This document shows, piece by piece, positions 16,424-24,135 of a stretch of DNA of 36,666 nt. The notes under the pieces were generated by a model. That model made no database searches. It saw nothing but the letters and a program-made list of their open reading frames with translations, and was not told the DNA's origin. The stretch comes from Anaerolineae bacterium (GTDB lineage: Bacteria; Chloroflexota; Anaerolineae; 4572-78; J111): contig JAGRBZ010000030.1 of the NCBI GenBank assembly GCA_020433805.1, positions 1 to 36,666 of the forward strand, given 5' to 3'. Position 1 is the stretch's first letter. The number at the start of each line of letters is the position of its first letter. The position numbers and the translations under genes are program-made.

Positions 16424-17701
16424 TTACAGACGGTAGGACTGCCAGCGTTCTTTCAAGTAGGATCGTGTTTCCTCAAATTCAACCGCTTGAGCAGCAACCG
16501 TTCCTTCGCGGCCTACAAAGGCCAGTCCGGCAACCTCCTGAGAAAATGCAGCCTGACGTCCTTGATAAAGAGGGTATAAGGCATTAACAACTTGATCCGG
16601 ATCAACCTCGCCTTTATTGAAAACTGTGGCAAAGTCATAAATAATTTTGGCCCATAAATCCGCTGGAAAATGAAAGCGATCGGGTTGAAGCGAGGCCAGC
16701 GCTTCAATATGCGCTAAATTGTCTGGCGCAAGAATAATTTGCCACAGTTTTCTATATTCTATCCAGCCTAAAGCTAAATTGTCAAGAAGTTGAACAGTAT
16801 CCTCGATAATCACTTCATCGGTGGCAACTTGTGAGGCAAAATGGGTGAGGGTTGGAATCGAATGAATAGGTTCACATTTTTGCCAACATAGCTTGTGCTG
16901 GGCAACTAACCTAAACAAAACATTGTTCATATCCTGAAAACGATCGCGAAATTGAGCAGCCAACTTTTTCGGGGAACCAATACCAGAGGCTTTGGGAGGA
17001 TCTACTTTTTCACCTAACGCCGATTGAGCCACCCGCCACTGCTCTAACGTGCTATAGGAGGCAAGCCAGGGCGAAAAACCAAATCGGGCCACCGATGTCC
17101 CCCACACGTCCTCATCAAGGATAGCGCTAGCCAGTTTGGGCGAGAGAGCAAGATCTGAGCCTATCGGATGACGAATGCTTCGGCCCCAGAGCGCTCTGAG
17201 CAGCGGATAGGCAATTAAGTCATTCATCAGGCCATCTGACCTTAACCAACGCCGATAACGCGGAACCACGAGATCCGCTTTATCTTCCAAAATCAAGTGA
17301 GCCAATCCGGGGATCCAGTTAACGTTGATGCCATAGTTGTAGCTGTCTAAAATTACAATGGCTTTGGCATCTAAAGCCAATGCGGCATCCAGCAAAGCGG
17401 CACAGGCGCTCCCCTGGCCTAACACCCCTTCGTATCGGCTACTAACGATAAGGCTGCTATGTCCATTGTTACCGCCTTGAGCCACAACCGCCTGCCGGGT
17501 AGTGGCCTTTTGACCGGCATCGGCATTAATTAATACGGTACGCAATTGGGGATAATACTGCCGCAGCCCCTTGAGAGCGATGTGCGTTACATGAGCCGCG
17601 CTTTGAGGGTTTCTATAGCTGGGCAAACCGATAACAAGATCGGCGCGTTCGATGTTTTTGAGTTGGCGTTGGGCTTTAGGACGCAAAATTGGGTAGTACA
17701 T
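16424..17701 (-). CDS. GT-A glycosyltransferase resembling glucosyl/mannosylglycerate synthases
   Basis: 425 residues. The N-terminal GT-A Rossmann part begins ADLVIGLPSYRNPQSAAHV (20-38). The central block NDLIAYPLLRALWGRSIRHP followed by IGSDLALS (160-187) matches, from memory, the NNIVYPLTRALYGKRIRQPIGGDFG pattern of GT78/GT81-like glycosylglycerate synthases. A helical C-terminal half follows (about 230-425), as in those enzymes. Where homologues have a DSD-type metal motif, this protein has DSYNYG (119-124), lacking the second Asp. It starts 10 bp after the glycerate kinase stop, so glycerate or phosphoglycerate is an attractive acceptor. No signal peptide or membrane segment is visible; it is probably cytosolic. 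GT-A family is fairly sure; the acceptor is inference from similarity and context. Confidence 0.6.
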   Translation of the reverse strand: MYYPILRPKAQRQLKNIERADLVIGLPSYRNPQSAAHVTHIALKGLRQYYPQLRTVLINADAGQKATTRQAVVAQGGNNGHSSLIVSSRYEGVLGQGSACAALLDAALALDAKAIVILDSYNYGINVNWIPGLAHLILEDKADLVVPRYRRWLRSDGLMNDLIAYPLLRALWGRSIRHPIGSDLALSPKLASAILDEDVWGTSVARFGFSPWLASYSTLEQWRVAQSALGEKVDPPKASGIGSPKKLAAQFRDRFQDMNNVLFRLVAQHKLCWQKCEPIHSIPTLTHFASQVATDEVIIEDTVQLLDNLALGWIEYRKLWQIILAPDNLAHIEALASLQPDRFHFPADLWAKIIYDFATVFNKGEVDPDQVVNALYPLYQGRQAAFSQEVAGLAFVGREGTVAAQAVEFEETRSYLKERWQSYRL

Positions 17702-17711
17702 AGGAAAATGA

Positions 17712-19043
17712 CTACCACACCAGAATAAATGTTAAATCATTGACATTGGTATTTGTTGGGCCGGTCATAATCAAGTCATCCAAGGCGTTAAAGAAGTTGT
17801 AGGCATCATTACGGTTTAAAGATTCTACGGCACTAAGAGTTATTTCAGCCGCTCGATCTACGGTTGTTCCATCGGCAAATGCGCCGGCAGCGTCGGTGGG
17901 GCCATCGTTCCCATCTGTACCTAAACATACAATTAATGTGTTTGGCCAACCTTGCAAGGCTATTGCCGCTGCAAGCGCCATTTCCTGATTGCGTCCGCCT
18001 TTGCCGTCGCCGCGTATCGTCACGGTGGTTTCGCCGCCCAATACTAAGCAAGTCGGCCGGACAAAGCCTTCCTCGCGAGCGATACCTTTAGCTAATCCGG
18101 CCATCACCCGCGCCACTTCACGGGCTTCCCCCTCAACGAAGGTCGTTAAGAGTTGGGCGGTAAACCCCTCTTCTTGAGCCGCTTTTACAGCAGCCTGCGC
18201 TGCTATGCGATTGCTACCAATAATGATATTTGTAACGCGGTTAAATATAGGATCGTGATGATCAGGCGTGTCTGCAATATCACCGTTTAGTCCCGCTTGC
18301 AGACGCTGCACAACCGGGTCTGGCAATGTCGACTCTAAACCATACTGTTCGACAATAGCCCAGGCATCAGCAAAAGTGGAAGGATCGGGTACGGTTGGAC
18401 CGGAAGCAATGACCTCCAGCGGATCACCCACTACATCAGAAAGAATTAAGGCGTAAACTTGAGCCGGAGCAGCTAATCGCGCCAATCCACCGCCTTTTAC
18501 TGCCGAAAGGTGTTTACGAATAGTGTTAATCTGGTTGATAGTTGCTCCGGCGGACAAGAGGGCTTGCGTGGTATCCTGTAAATCGGTTAAGGAAAGACCG
18601 TCCGCGGGCAACGTCAGTAACGCAGATCCGCCTCCGGAAATGAGGCAAAGCACAACATCGTCCTCTCGGGTTTGGGAAAGCATTTTAGACATAGCCTGGG
18701 CGGCTGAAAAACCGGCCTGATCAGGAACCGGGTGGCCGGCTTCACTGATGACAATTTTATCGCTTACATCAGCCTGACCACCCGTATGCCCATATTTGAC
18801 GATCATCTGGCCAGCTTCAATTTTAGAGCCAAATATCTCTGAAGCGGCAGCAGCCATAGGTGTACCGGCTTTACCAGCACCAACAACAAAAATCCGGCCT
18901 GGTGTTGATTTTATAGAGTCGCCAACGTCAGGATTACTGTTAAAATAGTTATGAACAGCTTTAGCAGGGTCTACGGCCTCAAGGGCGCGATGAATAATTT
19001 GCCAGGCTGCTTTACGTGAATCAAAAGTTTCAGTTATCATCAT
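17712..19043 (-). CDS. Glycerate 2-kinase, MOFRL/GckA family
   Basis: Phosphorylates D-glycerate, in characterised family members (GckA/TtuD type) to 2-phosphoglycerate, feeding glycolysis. The 443-residue length is typical. The N-terminal DUF4147 part has FVVGAGKAGTPMA (52-64), EAGHPVPDQAG (101-111), and ISGGGSALLTLPADGL (135-150), with NTIRKHLSAVKGGGLA and LSDVVGDPLEVIASGPTVPD following. The C-terminal MOFRL part has LGGETTVTIRGDGKGGRNQE and CLGTDGNDGPTDAAGA. The ATG lies one base after the stop of the upstream lipoprotein gene without a clear ribosome-binding site, so translational coupling is likely. MOFRL enzymes also occur in tartrate and hydroxypyruvate catabolism; no other genes of those pathways are visible here. 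Confidence 0.9.
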   Translation of the reverse strand: MMITETFDSRKAAWQIIHRALEAVDPAKAVHNYFNSNPDVGDSIKSTPGRIFVVGAGKAGTPMAAAASEIFGSKIEAGQMIVKYGHTGGQADVSDKIVISEAGHPVPDQAGFSAAQAMSKMLSQTREDDVVLCLISGGGSALLTLPADGLSLTDLQDTTQALLSAGATINQINTIRKHLSAVKGGGLARLAAPAQVYALILSDVVGDPLEVIASGPTVPDPSTFADAWAIVEQYGLESTLPDPVVQRLQAGLNGDIADTPDHHDPIFNRVTNIIIGSNRIAAQAAVKAAQEEGFTAQLLTTFVEGEAREVARVMAGLAKGIAREEGFVRPTCLVLGGETTVTIRGDGKGGRNQEMALAAAIALQGWPNTLIVCLGTDGNDGPTDAAGAFADGTTVDRAAEITLSAVESLNRNDAYNFFNALDDLIMTGPTNTNVNDLTFILVW

Positions 19044-19044
19044 A

Positions 19045-20421
19045 TTATTGTGTAAAAGAGTCTATAGCGGTAGCCGTAGCCTCCTCGGCAGTAGCTTCAC
19101 CGCGAATTACTTGTTCGATAGATTGTTGGATAATTCTGCCAATACGGTCATAGTCGGTAAAACTTGGCTCTGGTCGAGCCGTGTTGAGTTGCTCCGTTAA
19201 AAAAACCCAGTATGGATCGTCGCCGGCAATTTGCTGATAAGCTGAGTCTCGGGTTGGGATCGATTTATTAATCGTATTCCATTCAACATTGTTAGAGGTC
19301 GAAAGAAATGTCTCAATGAGCTTCAAGGCAGCGTTTTGGCGATTAACATCATCGGTTGTTAAGACAAATAACCAACCGTGCATCACGGAAACAGGAGTAG
19401 CCGTTTCATTTGGAACAGGGACAGGCGCATAATCACTATTAAGCAGCGTCTCGCGCTCGGTAAGATACTGGCTCACTGATACTTGCGCAAGGCCGGCTTG
19501 AACCTCTAAGTAGAACGGCAAAATATCCTCCGTGGTAGAGGCCTCCAAAAGTGAGGCATCAATTATACCCTGTTCACGAGCCTGCTCGTAGAAAGTGAGC
19601 ACATTTCTTAGGGTCGTCTCATCAATTTTAGAATTGCCTTCATCACCTTGAAAAAGCCCACCGGCTGAGTAGTACTGTGACAACGTTGCATCATTGACAA
19701 CTCCGTTATTCCCTTTAGCCGGGAAAAGATAACGCACATTGCTGCTCAATATATCAGTCCAAAGAATAGGCGTATCGGTAAAAACCAGTGTGCTGTATAG
19801 CGTATGTTCCATTTCTAGCCCCATCGGTACGCCTACAAGAGCGTCTTCAACCGTACCCATTCTACGGGCTGCGGGTAATAAATCTTGTATGATGGAACGA
19901 TCGAGTTTTCCATCAAGGGGCTGGATTACCCCATCAAAATAGGCTTGACGAAGATCGACAACGCTAATAATGGCTACATCCGGCAGGATCTCCGGAGCGA
20001 CTTCACCCGCTGTTCTTAGAAAATCTAAAACACCACCTTTACCCGTTGCTTTCTTAACAAAATACTCAACGGAAACATCGCTATCCTCACGGTCGAATTC
20101 GCGCAATTTGTTATCAATAAACCGACCAATTTCTTCTTCAGCTAGATATGAAACCGGTTCAACCGTCCACAATGTTAAGGTGATTGGCTGCTCTGTCGTT
20201 AAAGTCAGCACCGTAGGTATCGGTGAAACCGTAGGGTCAGTTTCTTGAACAAGAGGGCTGGTAGGAACGATAACTTCATTTGTTACGGTTGCAATTGCAT
20301 CGGTTTGGTCTTCCGATGGTGATGTCTGACACGCAACAATGAGAGTAGAGAAACACCCTATACAGACTATAAAACCGAATTGGATTAATTTTTGTAGTGA
20401 TATCATGCCTGTTAAACTCAT
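19045..20421 (-). CDS. Extracellular solute-binding lipoprotein, sugar type (SBP family 1-like)
   Basis: 458 residues. The signal peptide has lipobox LIVAC (Cys31 from the first ATG, Cys26 from an alternative ATG at 20406), followed by a Thr/Pro-rich linker. The mature part resembles carbohydrate ABC importer binding proteins: ITLTLWTVEPVS, then LPDVAIISVVDLRQAYFDGVIQPLDGKL, GVPMGLEMEHTLYSTLVF, and a C-terminal lobe with MHGWLFVLTTDDVNRQNAALKLIETFLS and SIPTRDSAY. It heads the operon with the glycerate kinase, glycosyltransferase and phosphohexomutase, yet no permease or ATPase accompanies it, so it would have to use membrane components encoded elsewhere. Neither start has a strong ribosome-binding site. 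The ligand is unknown; the operon suggests a glycerate-containing glycoside. Confidence 0.85.
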   Translation of the reverse strand: MSLTGMISLQKLIQFGFIVCIGCFSTLIVACQTSPSEDQTDAIATVTNEVIVPTSPLVQETDPTVSPIPTVLTLTTEQPITLTLWTVEPVSYLAEEEIGRFIDNKLREFDREDSDVSVEYFVKKATGKGGVLDFLRTAGEVAPEILPDVAIISVVDLRQAYFDGVIQPLDGKLDRSIIQDLLPAARRMGTVEDALVGVPMGLEMEHTLYSTLVFTDTPILWTDILSSNVRYLFPAKGNNGVVNDATLSQYYSAGGLFQGDEGNSKIDETTLRNVLTFYEQAREQGIIDASLLEASTTEDILPFYLEVQAGLAQVSVSQYLTERETLLNSDYAPVPVPNETATPVSVMHGWLFVLTTDDVNRQNAALKLIETFLSTSNNVEWNTINKSIPTRDSAYQQIAGDDPYWVFLTEQLNTARPEPSFTDYDRIGRIIQQSIEQVIRGEATAEEATATAIDSFTQ

Positions 20422-20440
20422 AAACCCAAAATTTGCAGGT

Positions 20441-20449
20441 ATTATACCA
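20441..20449 (-). promoter_or_regulatory. Extended -10 element of the lipoprotein-glycerate kinase operon
   Basis: On the minus strand TGGTATAAT (20449-20441) is an extended -10. The -35 position has only CTACAA. The predicted start near 20434 leaves a 13-nt leader to the ATG at 20421, or 28 nt to the ATG at 20406. Confidence 0.55.
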
Positions 20450-20472
20450 TGACAAGGCCAAATTTGTAGTAC

Positions 20473-20501
20473 TTGCCGATTTTAGGGGGTTCTGTTAAAA
20501 T
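20473..20501 (+). promoter_or_regulatory. Promoter of apt
   Basis: TTGCCG (20473-20478), 17 nt, TAAAAT (20496-20501), with a predicted start near 20508 and about 38 nt to the ATG at 20546. It is back to back with the promoter of the minus-strand operon. Confidence 0.6.
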
Positions 20502-20505
20502 CGGC
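20475..20505. promoter_or_regulatory. Inverted repeat covering both apt promoter boxes
   Basis: GCCGATTTTA and TAAAATCGGC are perfect 10-bp arms separated by 11 nt. The left arm overlaps the -35 box and the right arm contains the -10 box, a layout expected for an operator bound by a dimeric repressor. It could also act on the divergent operon, whose -10 lies about 26 bp away. Evidence is symmetry and position only. Confidence 0.45.
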
Positions 20506-20545
20506 GGAATTAAATTTGGAATACGTTTACCGGGAGCAATTATCT

Positions 20546-21064
20546 ATGGATTTAGCCAGCACTATTCGCAGCGTACCCGATTTTCCAATTGAGGGTATAT
20601 TATTTTACGATATCACCACAATGCTAAAAAATCCGGCTGCGCTCAAAGAAAGTATCGACCAACTGACCCAGCACTATCAAAATAAAAAAATAGATGTTGT
20701 GGCAGGCATAGAGTCACGCGGATTTATTTTTGGTATGCCTCTGGCCTATCAGCTCGGTGTTGGTTTTATTCCTATTCGAAAACCTGGCAAATTACCCGCA
20801 GAAACAGTTGCAGAAAGCTACGATCTAGAGTACGGCAGCAACACCTTGGAAATCCATGTTGATGCCGTAGAAAAAGGACAAAAGGTTCTGGTAGTGGATG
20901 ATTTACTGGCTACGGGCGGTACGGCTGCCGCAACGTGTAACCTGATCGAAAAACTGGGGGGCGAAGTTGCCGGCCTGGCCTTTATTATAGAACTGTCGTT
21001 CCTCCAGGGTCGAGACAAGATAAAGAATTATGACATTTTCTCTTTACTCACCTATGATGAGTAG
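20546..21064 (+). CDS. apt: Adenine phosphoribosyltransferase
   Basis: Salvages adenine with PRPP to AMP in the cytosol. The ATG at 20546 is chosen over a start 30 bp upstream because GGGAG precedes it by 9 nt and the protein then begins MDLASTIRSVPDFPIEGILF, as usual for Apt. It has 172 residues, the normal length. Conserved parts are FYDITTMLK (20-28), AGIESRGFIFG (53-63), PIRKPGKLP (76-84) and the PRPP-binding loop VLVVDDLLATGGTA (114-127). It is transcribed alone, divergent from the lipoprotein operon and convergent with glgB, with a terminator following. Confidence 0.95.
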   Translation: MDLASTIRSVPDFPIEGILFYDITTMLKNPAALKESIDQLTQHYQNKKIDVVAGIESRGFIFGMPLAYQLGVGFIPIRKPGKLPAETVAESYDLEYGSNTLEIHVDAVEKGQKVLVVDDLLATGGTAAATCNLIEKLGGEVAGLAFIIELSFLQGRDKIKNYDIFSLLTYDE

Positions 21065-21102
21065 ACATCATTTCTTATAGGTCTATTATAAAGCATCGAA
21101 CT

Positions 21103-21135
21103 AAAAAAGTCCCCGACATTGCCGGGGACTTTTTT
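21103..21135. terminator. Bidirectional intrinsic terminator between apt and glgB
   Basis: AAAAAAGTCCCCG and CGGGGACTTTTTT form a GC-rich stem with a 6-7 nt loop, T-runs on both strands, between the apt stop (21064) and the glgB stop (21140). Confidence 0.9.
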
Positions 21136-21139
21136 GTAC

Positions 21140-23056
21140 TTACGCTTTTAACTTTAACCAAATTGTTGCCAACGGTGGCAAGGTTAGTAGCAGCGAGTAA
21201 TCTCGGCCATGGAAAGGCATATTCTCTGTATGTACCCCTCCGCCATTGCCTACATTACTGCCCCAATAATGGGATGAGTCGCTGTTAAGGACTTCCACAT
21301 AAAACCCGGGCTTATGAACGCCAACACGATAATTTTCGCGCACAACCTGGGTAAAATTGGAGATAACGATTAAAAATTCGTCGCTTGATTTAGCGAAACG
21401 AATAAAAGAGAAAACACTGTTATCGCTATCGTTGGCATCAATCCATTGAAAGCCGGTATGTTCAAAATCATCCTCGTACAAAGCCGGCTCATTGCGATAA
21501 ATATGATTAAGATCTTTTACAAAAGTCTGCACGCCTTGATGGCTGGGCGCAGTCAACGCCATCCACTCTAAAGATTGATTAAAGTTCCACTCTTGCCACT
21601 GACCAAATTCTCCACCCATAAACAACAACTTTTTACCCGGATGTGACCACATGTAGGCATAGTAAGCCCGCAGGTTAGCAAATTTTTGCCATTCATCACC
21701 CGGCATTTTGTCGATAATGGATCGTTTGCCGTGGACTACTTCGTCATGGGAAAGCGGCAAAATGAAATTTTCGTTGAACGCATACAGCAAACTGAAAGTC
21801 ATATCATTATGATGATACTTCCTATAAATCGTATCTTTACTAACATAATTTAACGTATCGTGCATCCAACCCATGTTCCATTTAAGGCTAAAGCCCAATC
21901 CGCCCATGTAAGGCGGTCGGGATACCATCGGCCAGGCGGTTGACTCCTCGGCAATAGTCAAAACGCCAGGGAAATTAATGTGGACGGTCTCATTCATTGC
22001 CCGTAAAAAGCTGATGGCTCCTAAATTTTCTCGGCCGCCATATTCATTGGGTACCCACTGCCCTTCTTCGCGCGAGTAGTCCAGATAAAGCATAGAAGCC
22101 ACAGCATCAACCCGTAGGCCATCGATGTGATATTTATCGATCCAAAACAGAGCGTTGGAGATCAAAAACGATCGTACCTCATGGCGATCATAATTAAATA
22201 TCAACGTACCCCAATCTTGGTGCTCACCCTTACGTGGATCGGAGTGAGAGTAGAGATGGGTACCATCGAAATAGTTAAGCCCAGCCCCGTCTTTAGGAAA
22301 ATGGGCCGGAACCCAGTCTAAGATAATACCTATGTTGTTTTGGTGGCATTTATCGACAAAATACATAAAGTCCTGAGGCGTGCCAAAGCGGCTGGTTGGA
22401 GCAAAGAAACCCAATACCTGGTAGCCCCATGAAGCATCCAGGGGATATTCGGAAATAGGCATTAACTCAATATGGGTATAGCCCATGTCTAAAACATAAG
22501 GGATCAGCTCATCAGCAAATTCTCGATAGGTTAAGTAGCGGGTACCCCAGTCATCATCATAATGCTTACGCCAAGAGCCTAAATGCACTTCATAGATAGA
22601 TATGGGTTTGTCAAAAGCTTGATTTTGACTGCGGTTATTAACCCAATCAGCATCCTGCCATTGATAATCTTCAAGGTTGGTTACAACAGAGGCAGTTTTG
22701 GGACGCTGCTCCATTCCAAAACCGTAGGGATCAGCTTTATCAAACTGGTCACCGGTTTGGGTAAGGATATGGTACTTGTAAACTGTATGTTCCCTTATCT
22801 CAGGGATAAAGGTTGTCCAAATTCCACTATCACTGGGGTACATTGTATGACTGGTAGGATTCCAACTGTTGAAATCGCCTACCACGCTTACCTCTTTAGC
22901 ATTGGGAGCCCATACCGAAAAATGGGTACCTTTTTTGCCATCTTGCTCAGTTAAATGAGCGCCGAGTTTTTCATAGGTACGCTCATGAGTACCCTCACCA
23001 ATGAGGTACTTATCAAAGTCGGTTAAGAGTACGGATCGTGTTTTTTTAGATGCCAT
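21140..23056 (-). CDS. glgB: 1,4-alpha-glucan branching enzyme (GH13)
   Basis: Forms alpha-1,6 branches in glycogen. The 638-residue protein has an N-terminal CBM48/E-set domain (about 40-130, [24 protein letters not shown]) and the GH13 barrel starting [10 protein letters not shown] (153-162). Region II is [12 protein letters not shown] (nucleophile Asp317), region [14 protein letters not shown] (acid/base Glu370) and region [14 protein letters not shown] (Asp438). The insertion [19 protein letters not shown] is characteristic of GlgB. The C-terminal all-beta domain ends at LATIWLKL. An AAAGGA site precedes the ATG. It stands apart from the glycogen synthase at 7191 but completes the pathway with it. 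It has a long leader with a hairpin and a dyad. Confidence 0.96.
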   Translation of the reverse strand: MASKKTRSVLLTDFDKYLIGEGTHERTYEKLGAHLTEQDGKKGTHFSVWAPNAKEVSVVGDFNSWNPTSHTMYPSDSGIWTTFIPEIREHTVYKYHILTQTGDQFDKADPYGFGMEQRPKTASVVTNLEDYQWQDADWVNNRSQNQAFDKPISIYEVHLGSWRKHYDDDWGTRYLTYREFADELIPYVLDMGYTHIELMPISEYPLDASWGYQVLGFFAPTSRFGTPQDFMYFVDKCHQNNIGIILDWVPAHFPKDGAGLNYFDGTHLYSHSDPRKGEHQDWGTLIFNYDRHEVRSFLISNALFWIDKYHIDGLRVDAVASMLYLDYSREEGQWVPNEYGGRENLGAISFLRAMNETVHINFPGVLTIAEESTAWPMVSRPPYMGGLGFSLKWNMGWMHDTLNYVSKDTIYRKYHHNDMTFSLLYAFNENFILPLSHDEVVHGKRSIIDKMPGDEWQKFANLRAYYAYMWSHPGKKLLFMGGEFGQWQEWNFNQSLEWMALTAPSHQGVQTFVKDLNHIYRNEPALYEDDFEHTGFQWIDANDSDNSVFSFIRFAKSSDEFLIVISNFTQVVRENYRVGVHKPGFYVEVLNSDSSHYWGSNVGNGGGVHTENMPFHGRDYSLLLTLPPLATIWLKLKA

Positions 23057-23117
23057 AATCCTTTTACCTAAATATTGAATTTAAGGCTATTAAATACGTT
23101 TGCTCACAAATTTTTAG

Positions 23118-23151
23118 ACGGTTATGCTCTATCAAAAGCATAAAAACCGTT
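23118..23151 (-). promoter_or_regulatory. Hairpin in the predicted glgB leader RNA
   Basis: On the minus strand ACGGTT, TTT bulge, ATGCT, loop TTTGATAG, AGCAT, AACCGT form a two-part stem about 60-95 nt before the glgB ATG. No T-run follows, so it is not a standard terminator. It could influence stability or translation of the glgB mRNA. Confidence 0.4.
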
Positions 23152-23166
23152 AAAATTTATTTACCA

Positions 23167-23186
23167 ATTGTGTATATTAACACAAT
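23167..23186. promoter_or_regulatory. 20-bp dyad, possible operator upstream of glgB
   Basis: ATTGTGT-ATATTA-ACACAAT is a perfect 7-bp inverted repeat with a 6-nt centre. On the minus strand the centre supplies TAATAT, which sits 17 nt after TTGCTC, a plausible weak glgB promoter, so the dyad would cover its -10. Confidence 0.4.
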
Positions 23187-23266
23187 CAATAGATAGGAGC
23201 AACATAAAGTTAACAGAGGTTTACACAATGCAACAAAAACATAAAGAAAAACTAACTTCGTGAGAA

Positions 23267-23295
23267 TTGACACAAACTGAATTCAATAATATACT
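23267..23295 (+). promoter_or_regulatory. Promoter P1 upstream of the membrane-protein gene
   Basis: TTGACA (23267-23272), exactly 17 nt, TATACT (23290-23295). The -35 is full consensus. The predicted start near 23302 leaves about 145 nt of leader. Confidence 0.65.
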
Positions 23296-23333
23296 AACGT
23301 TAGAATGACGTAGGCCAAATCGCCTAGTAGTTG

Positions 23334-23363
23334 TTGCCAAGCCGTAGGCTACTATGCTATAAT
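23334..23363 (+). promoter_or_regulatory. Promoter P2 upstream of the membrane-protein gene
   Basis: TTGCCA (23334-23339), 18 nt, TATAAT (23358-23363). Predicted start near 23370, about 77 nt before the ATG at 23447. Confidence 0.6.
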
Positions 23364-23446
23364 CAACGTCATCTTGCTTAGCTGACAGAGAATTTAGAGA
23401 AGAAAGCCTAAAGCAAAGCTTTAAGGCCGTAGAAAAGGAGTACACA

Positions 23447-24040
23447 ATGACGGTTACAACCCAGAGGTCAAGACAATCTCAGGTAAGTTCATCGGTACAC
23501 ACACGTCAACGCAAAAATAGAAAAAGTGAAGCTTCTGCCGGAGCAATGGTTGCTCCTAGCCTAAAAGCCAGCTTAGTTGGTGGTTTTGGCATCGTAATCT
23601 TAATGTTGATAGGCTTAATTCCGCCTCCTGAGAATCTGCCGTTTGTATCTTTAGCTTTTTTAGTTATTCCTGGTTTTTTAGTGGTATGTCTGGCCACCGG
23701 TCTGCTAGCCGGTATTTTTGGAGACAACGCAATTAAAAGCAGCCACGAAGGTGGAAAAGCGGGCTGGCTGGCCGGTTTTTGGGCCGGTATTATTGGTGGT
23801 GTTGTGGCCATGTTTTTAGCAGCCTTTGGCTTGCTCATGGAAGGCTTTGGTGTTGGTATTGTCAACCAGATCAGCCCTGAGGGTTTAGCTACTTTGGCCG
23901 GATATGGTTTATCAGCGGAAGCAATTGCTCTGGCTGGTCGTGTTGTAGGCGCGTTGATTGTTTATGGCTTAATTGGCTCGCTTGTGTCAGGCTTGCTTAG
24001 TTCTATAGGCGGGATGCTTTACCCTAAGCTTACCCGCTAA
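23447..24040 (+). CDS. Small glycine-rich integral membrane protein, unknown function
   Basis: I do not recognise a named family. The 197-residue protein starts at an ATG with a good AAAAGGAG site. It has a basic, Ser-rich cytoplasmic-looking N-terminus to about residue 40. About four hydrophobic segments follow: LVGGFGIVILMLIGLI (43-58), LPFVSLAFLVIPGFLVVCLATGLLAGIFG (64-92, possibly two), GWLAGFWAGIIGGVVAMFLAAFGLL (106-130) and VVGALIVYGLIGSLVSGLLSSIGGML (166-191). Gly-zipper-like spacing occurs in the last two. Two promoters and a strong ribosome-binding site suggest high expression. It is probably monocistronic, ended by the hairpin at 24081. There are no catalytic motifs, so a structural or envelope role is only a guess. 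Confidence 0.8.
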   Translation: MTVTTQRSRQSQVSSSVHTRQRKNRKSEASAGAMVAPSLKASLVGGFGIVILMLIGLIPPPENLPFVSLAFLVIPGFLVVCLATGLLAGIFGDNAIKSSHEGGKAGWLAGFWAGIIGGVVAMFLAAFGLLMEGFGVGIVNQISPEGLATLAGYGLSAEAIALAGRVVGALIVYGLIGSLVSGLLSSIGGMLYPKLTR

Positions 24041-24042
24041 TT

Positions 24043-24070
24043 TTGTTAATTTAGACAAGCTCGCTAGAAT
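24043..24070 (+). promoter_or_regulatory. Possible promoter upstream of ubiE/menG
   Basis: TTGTTA (24043-24048), 16 nt, TAGAAT (24065-24070). A start near 24077 would place the hairpin at 24081-24106 at the very 5' end of the transcript. The hexamers are moderate. Confidence 0.35.
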
Positions 24071-24080
24071 ATTGATTGAT

Positions 24081-24106
24081 AAACTCCCACGTGTGGGAGT
24101 TTTTTT
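24081..24106 (+). terminator. Intrinsic terminator of the membrane-protein gene
   Basis: AAACTCCCA, loop CGTG, TGGGAGTTT and further Ts, 41 bp after the stop at 24040 and 30 bp before the ubiE ATG. Because hardly any room for a promoter remains between it and ubiE, it may also act as a leader attenuator of ubiE. Confidence 0.8.
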
Positions 24107-24135
24107 ATTCTGGTTTGGAGCGAAGACCTTGTACC

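Larger units (their letters stand above)
23057..23446. other. Divergent regulatory region between glgB and a membrane-protein gene
   Basis: This 390-bp AT-rich stretch has no gene. From left to right it contains the glgB leader hairpin, a 20-bp dyad over a possible glgB -10, and two plus-strand sigma-70-like promoters. It ends with a small hairpin (about 23406-23427) and the AAAAGGAG site of the next gene. Confidence 0.7.
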
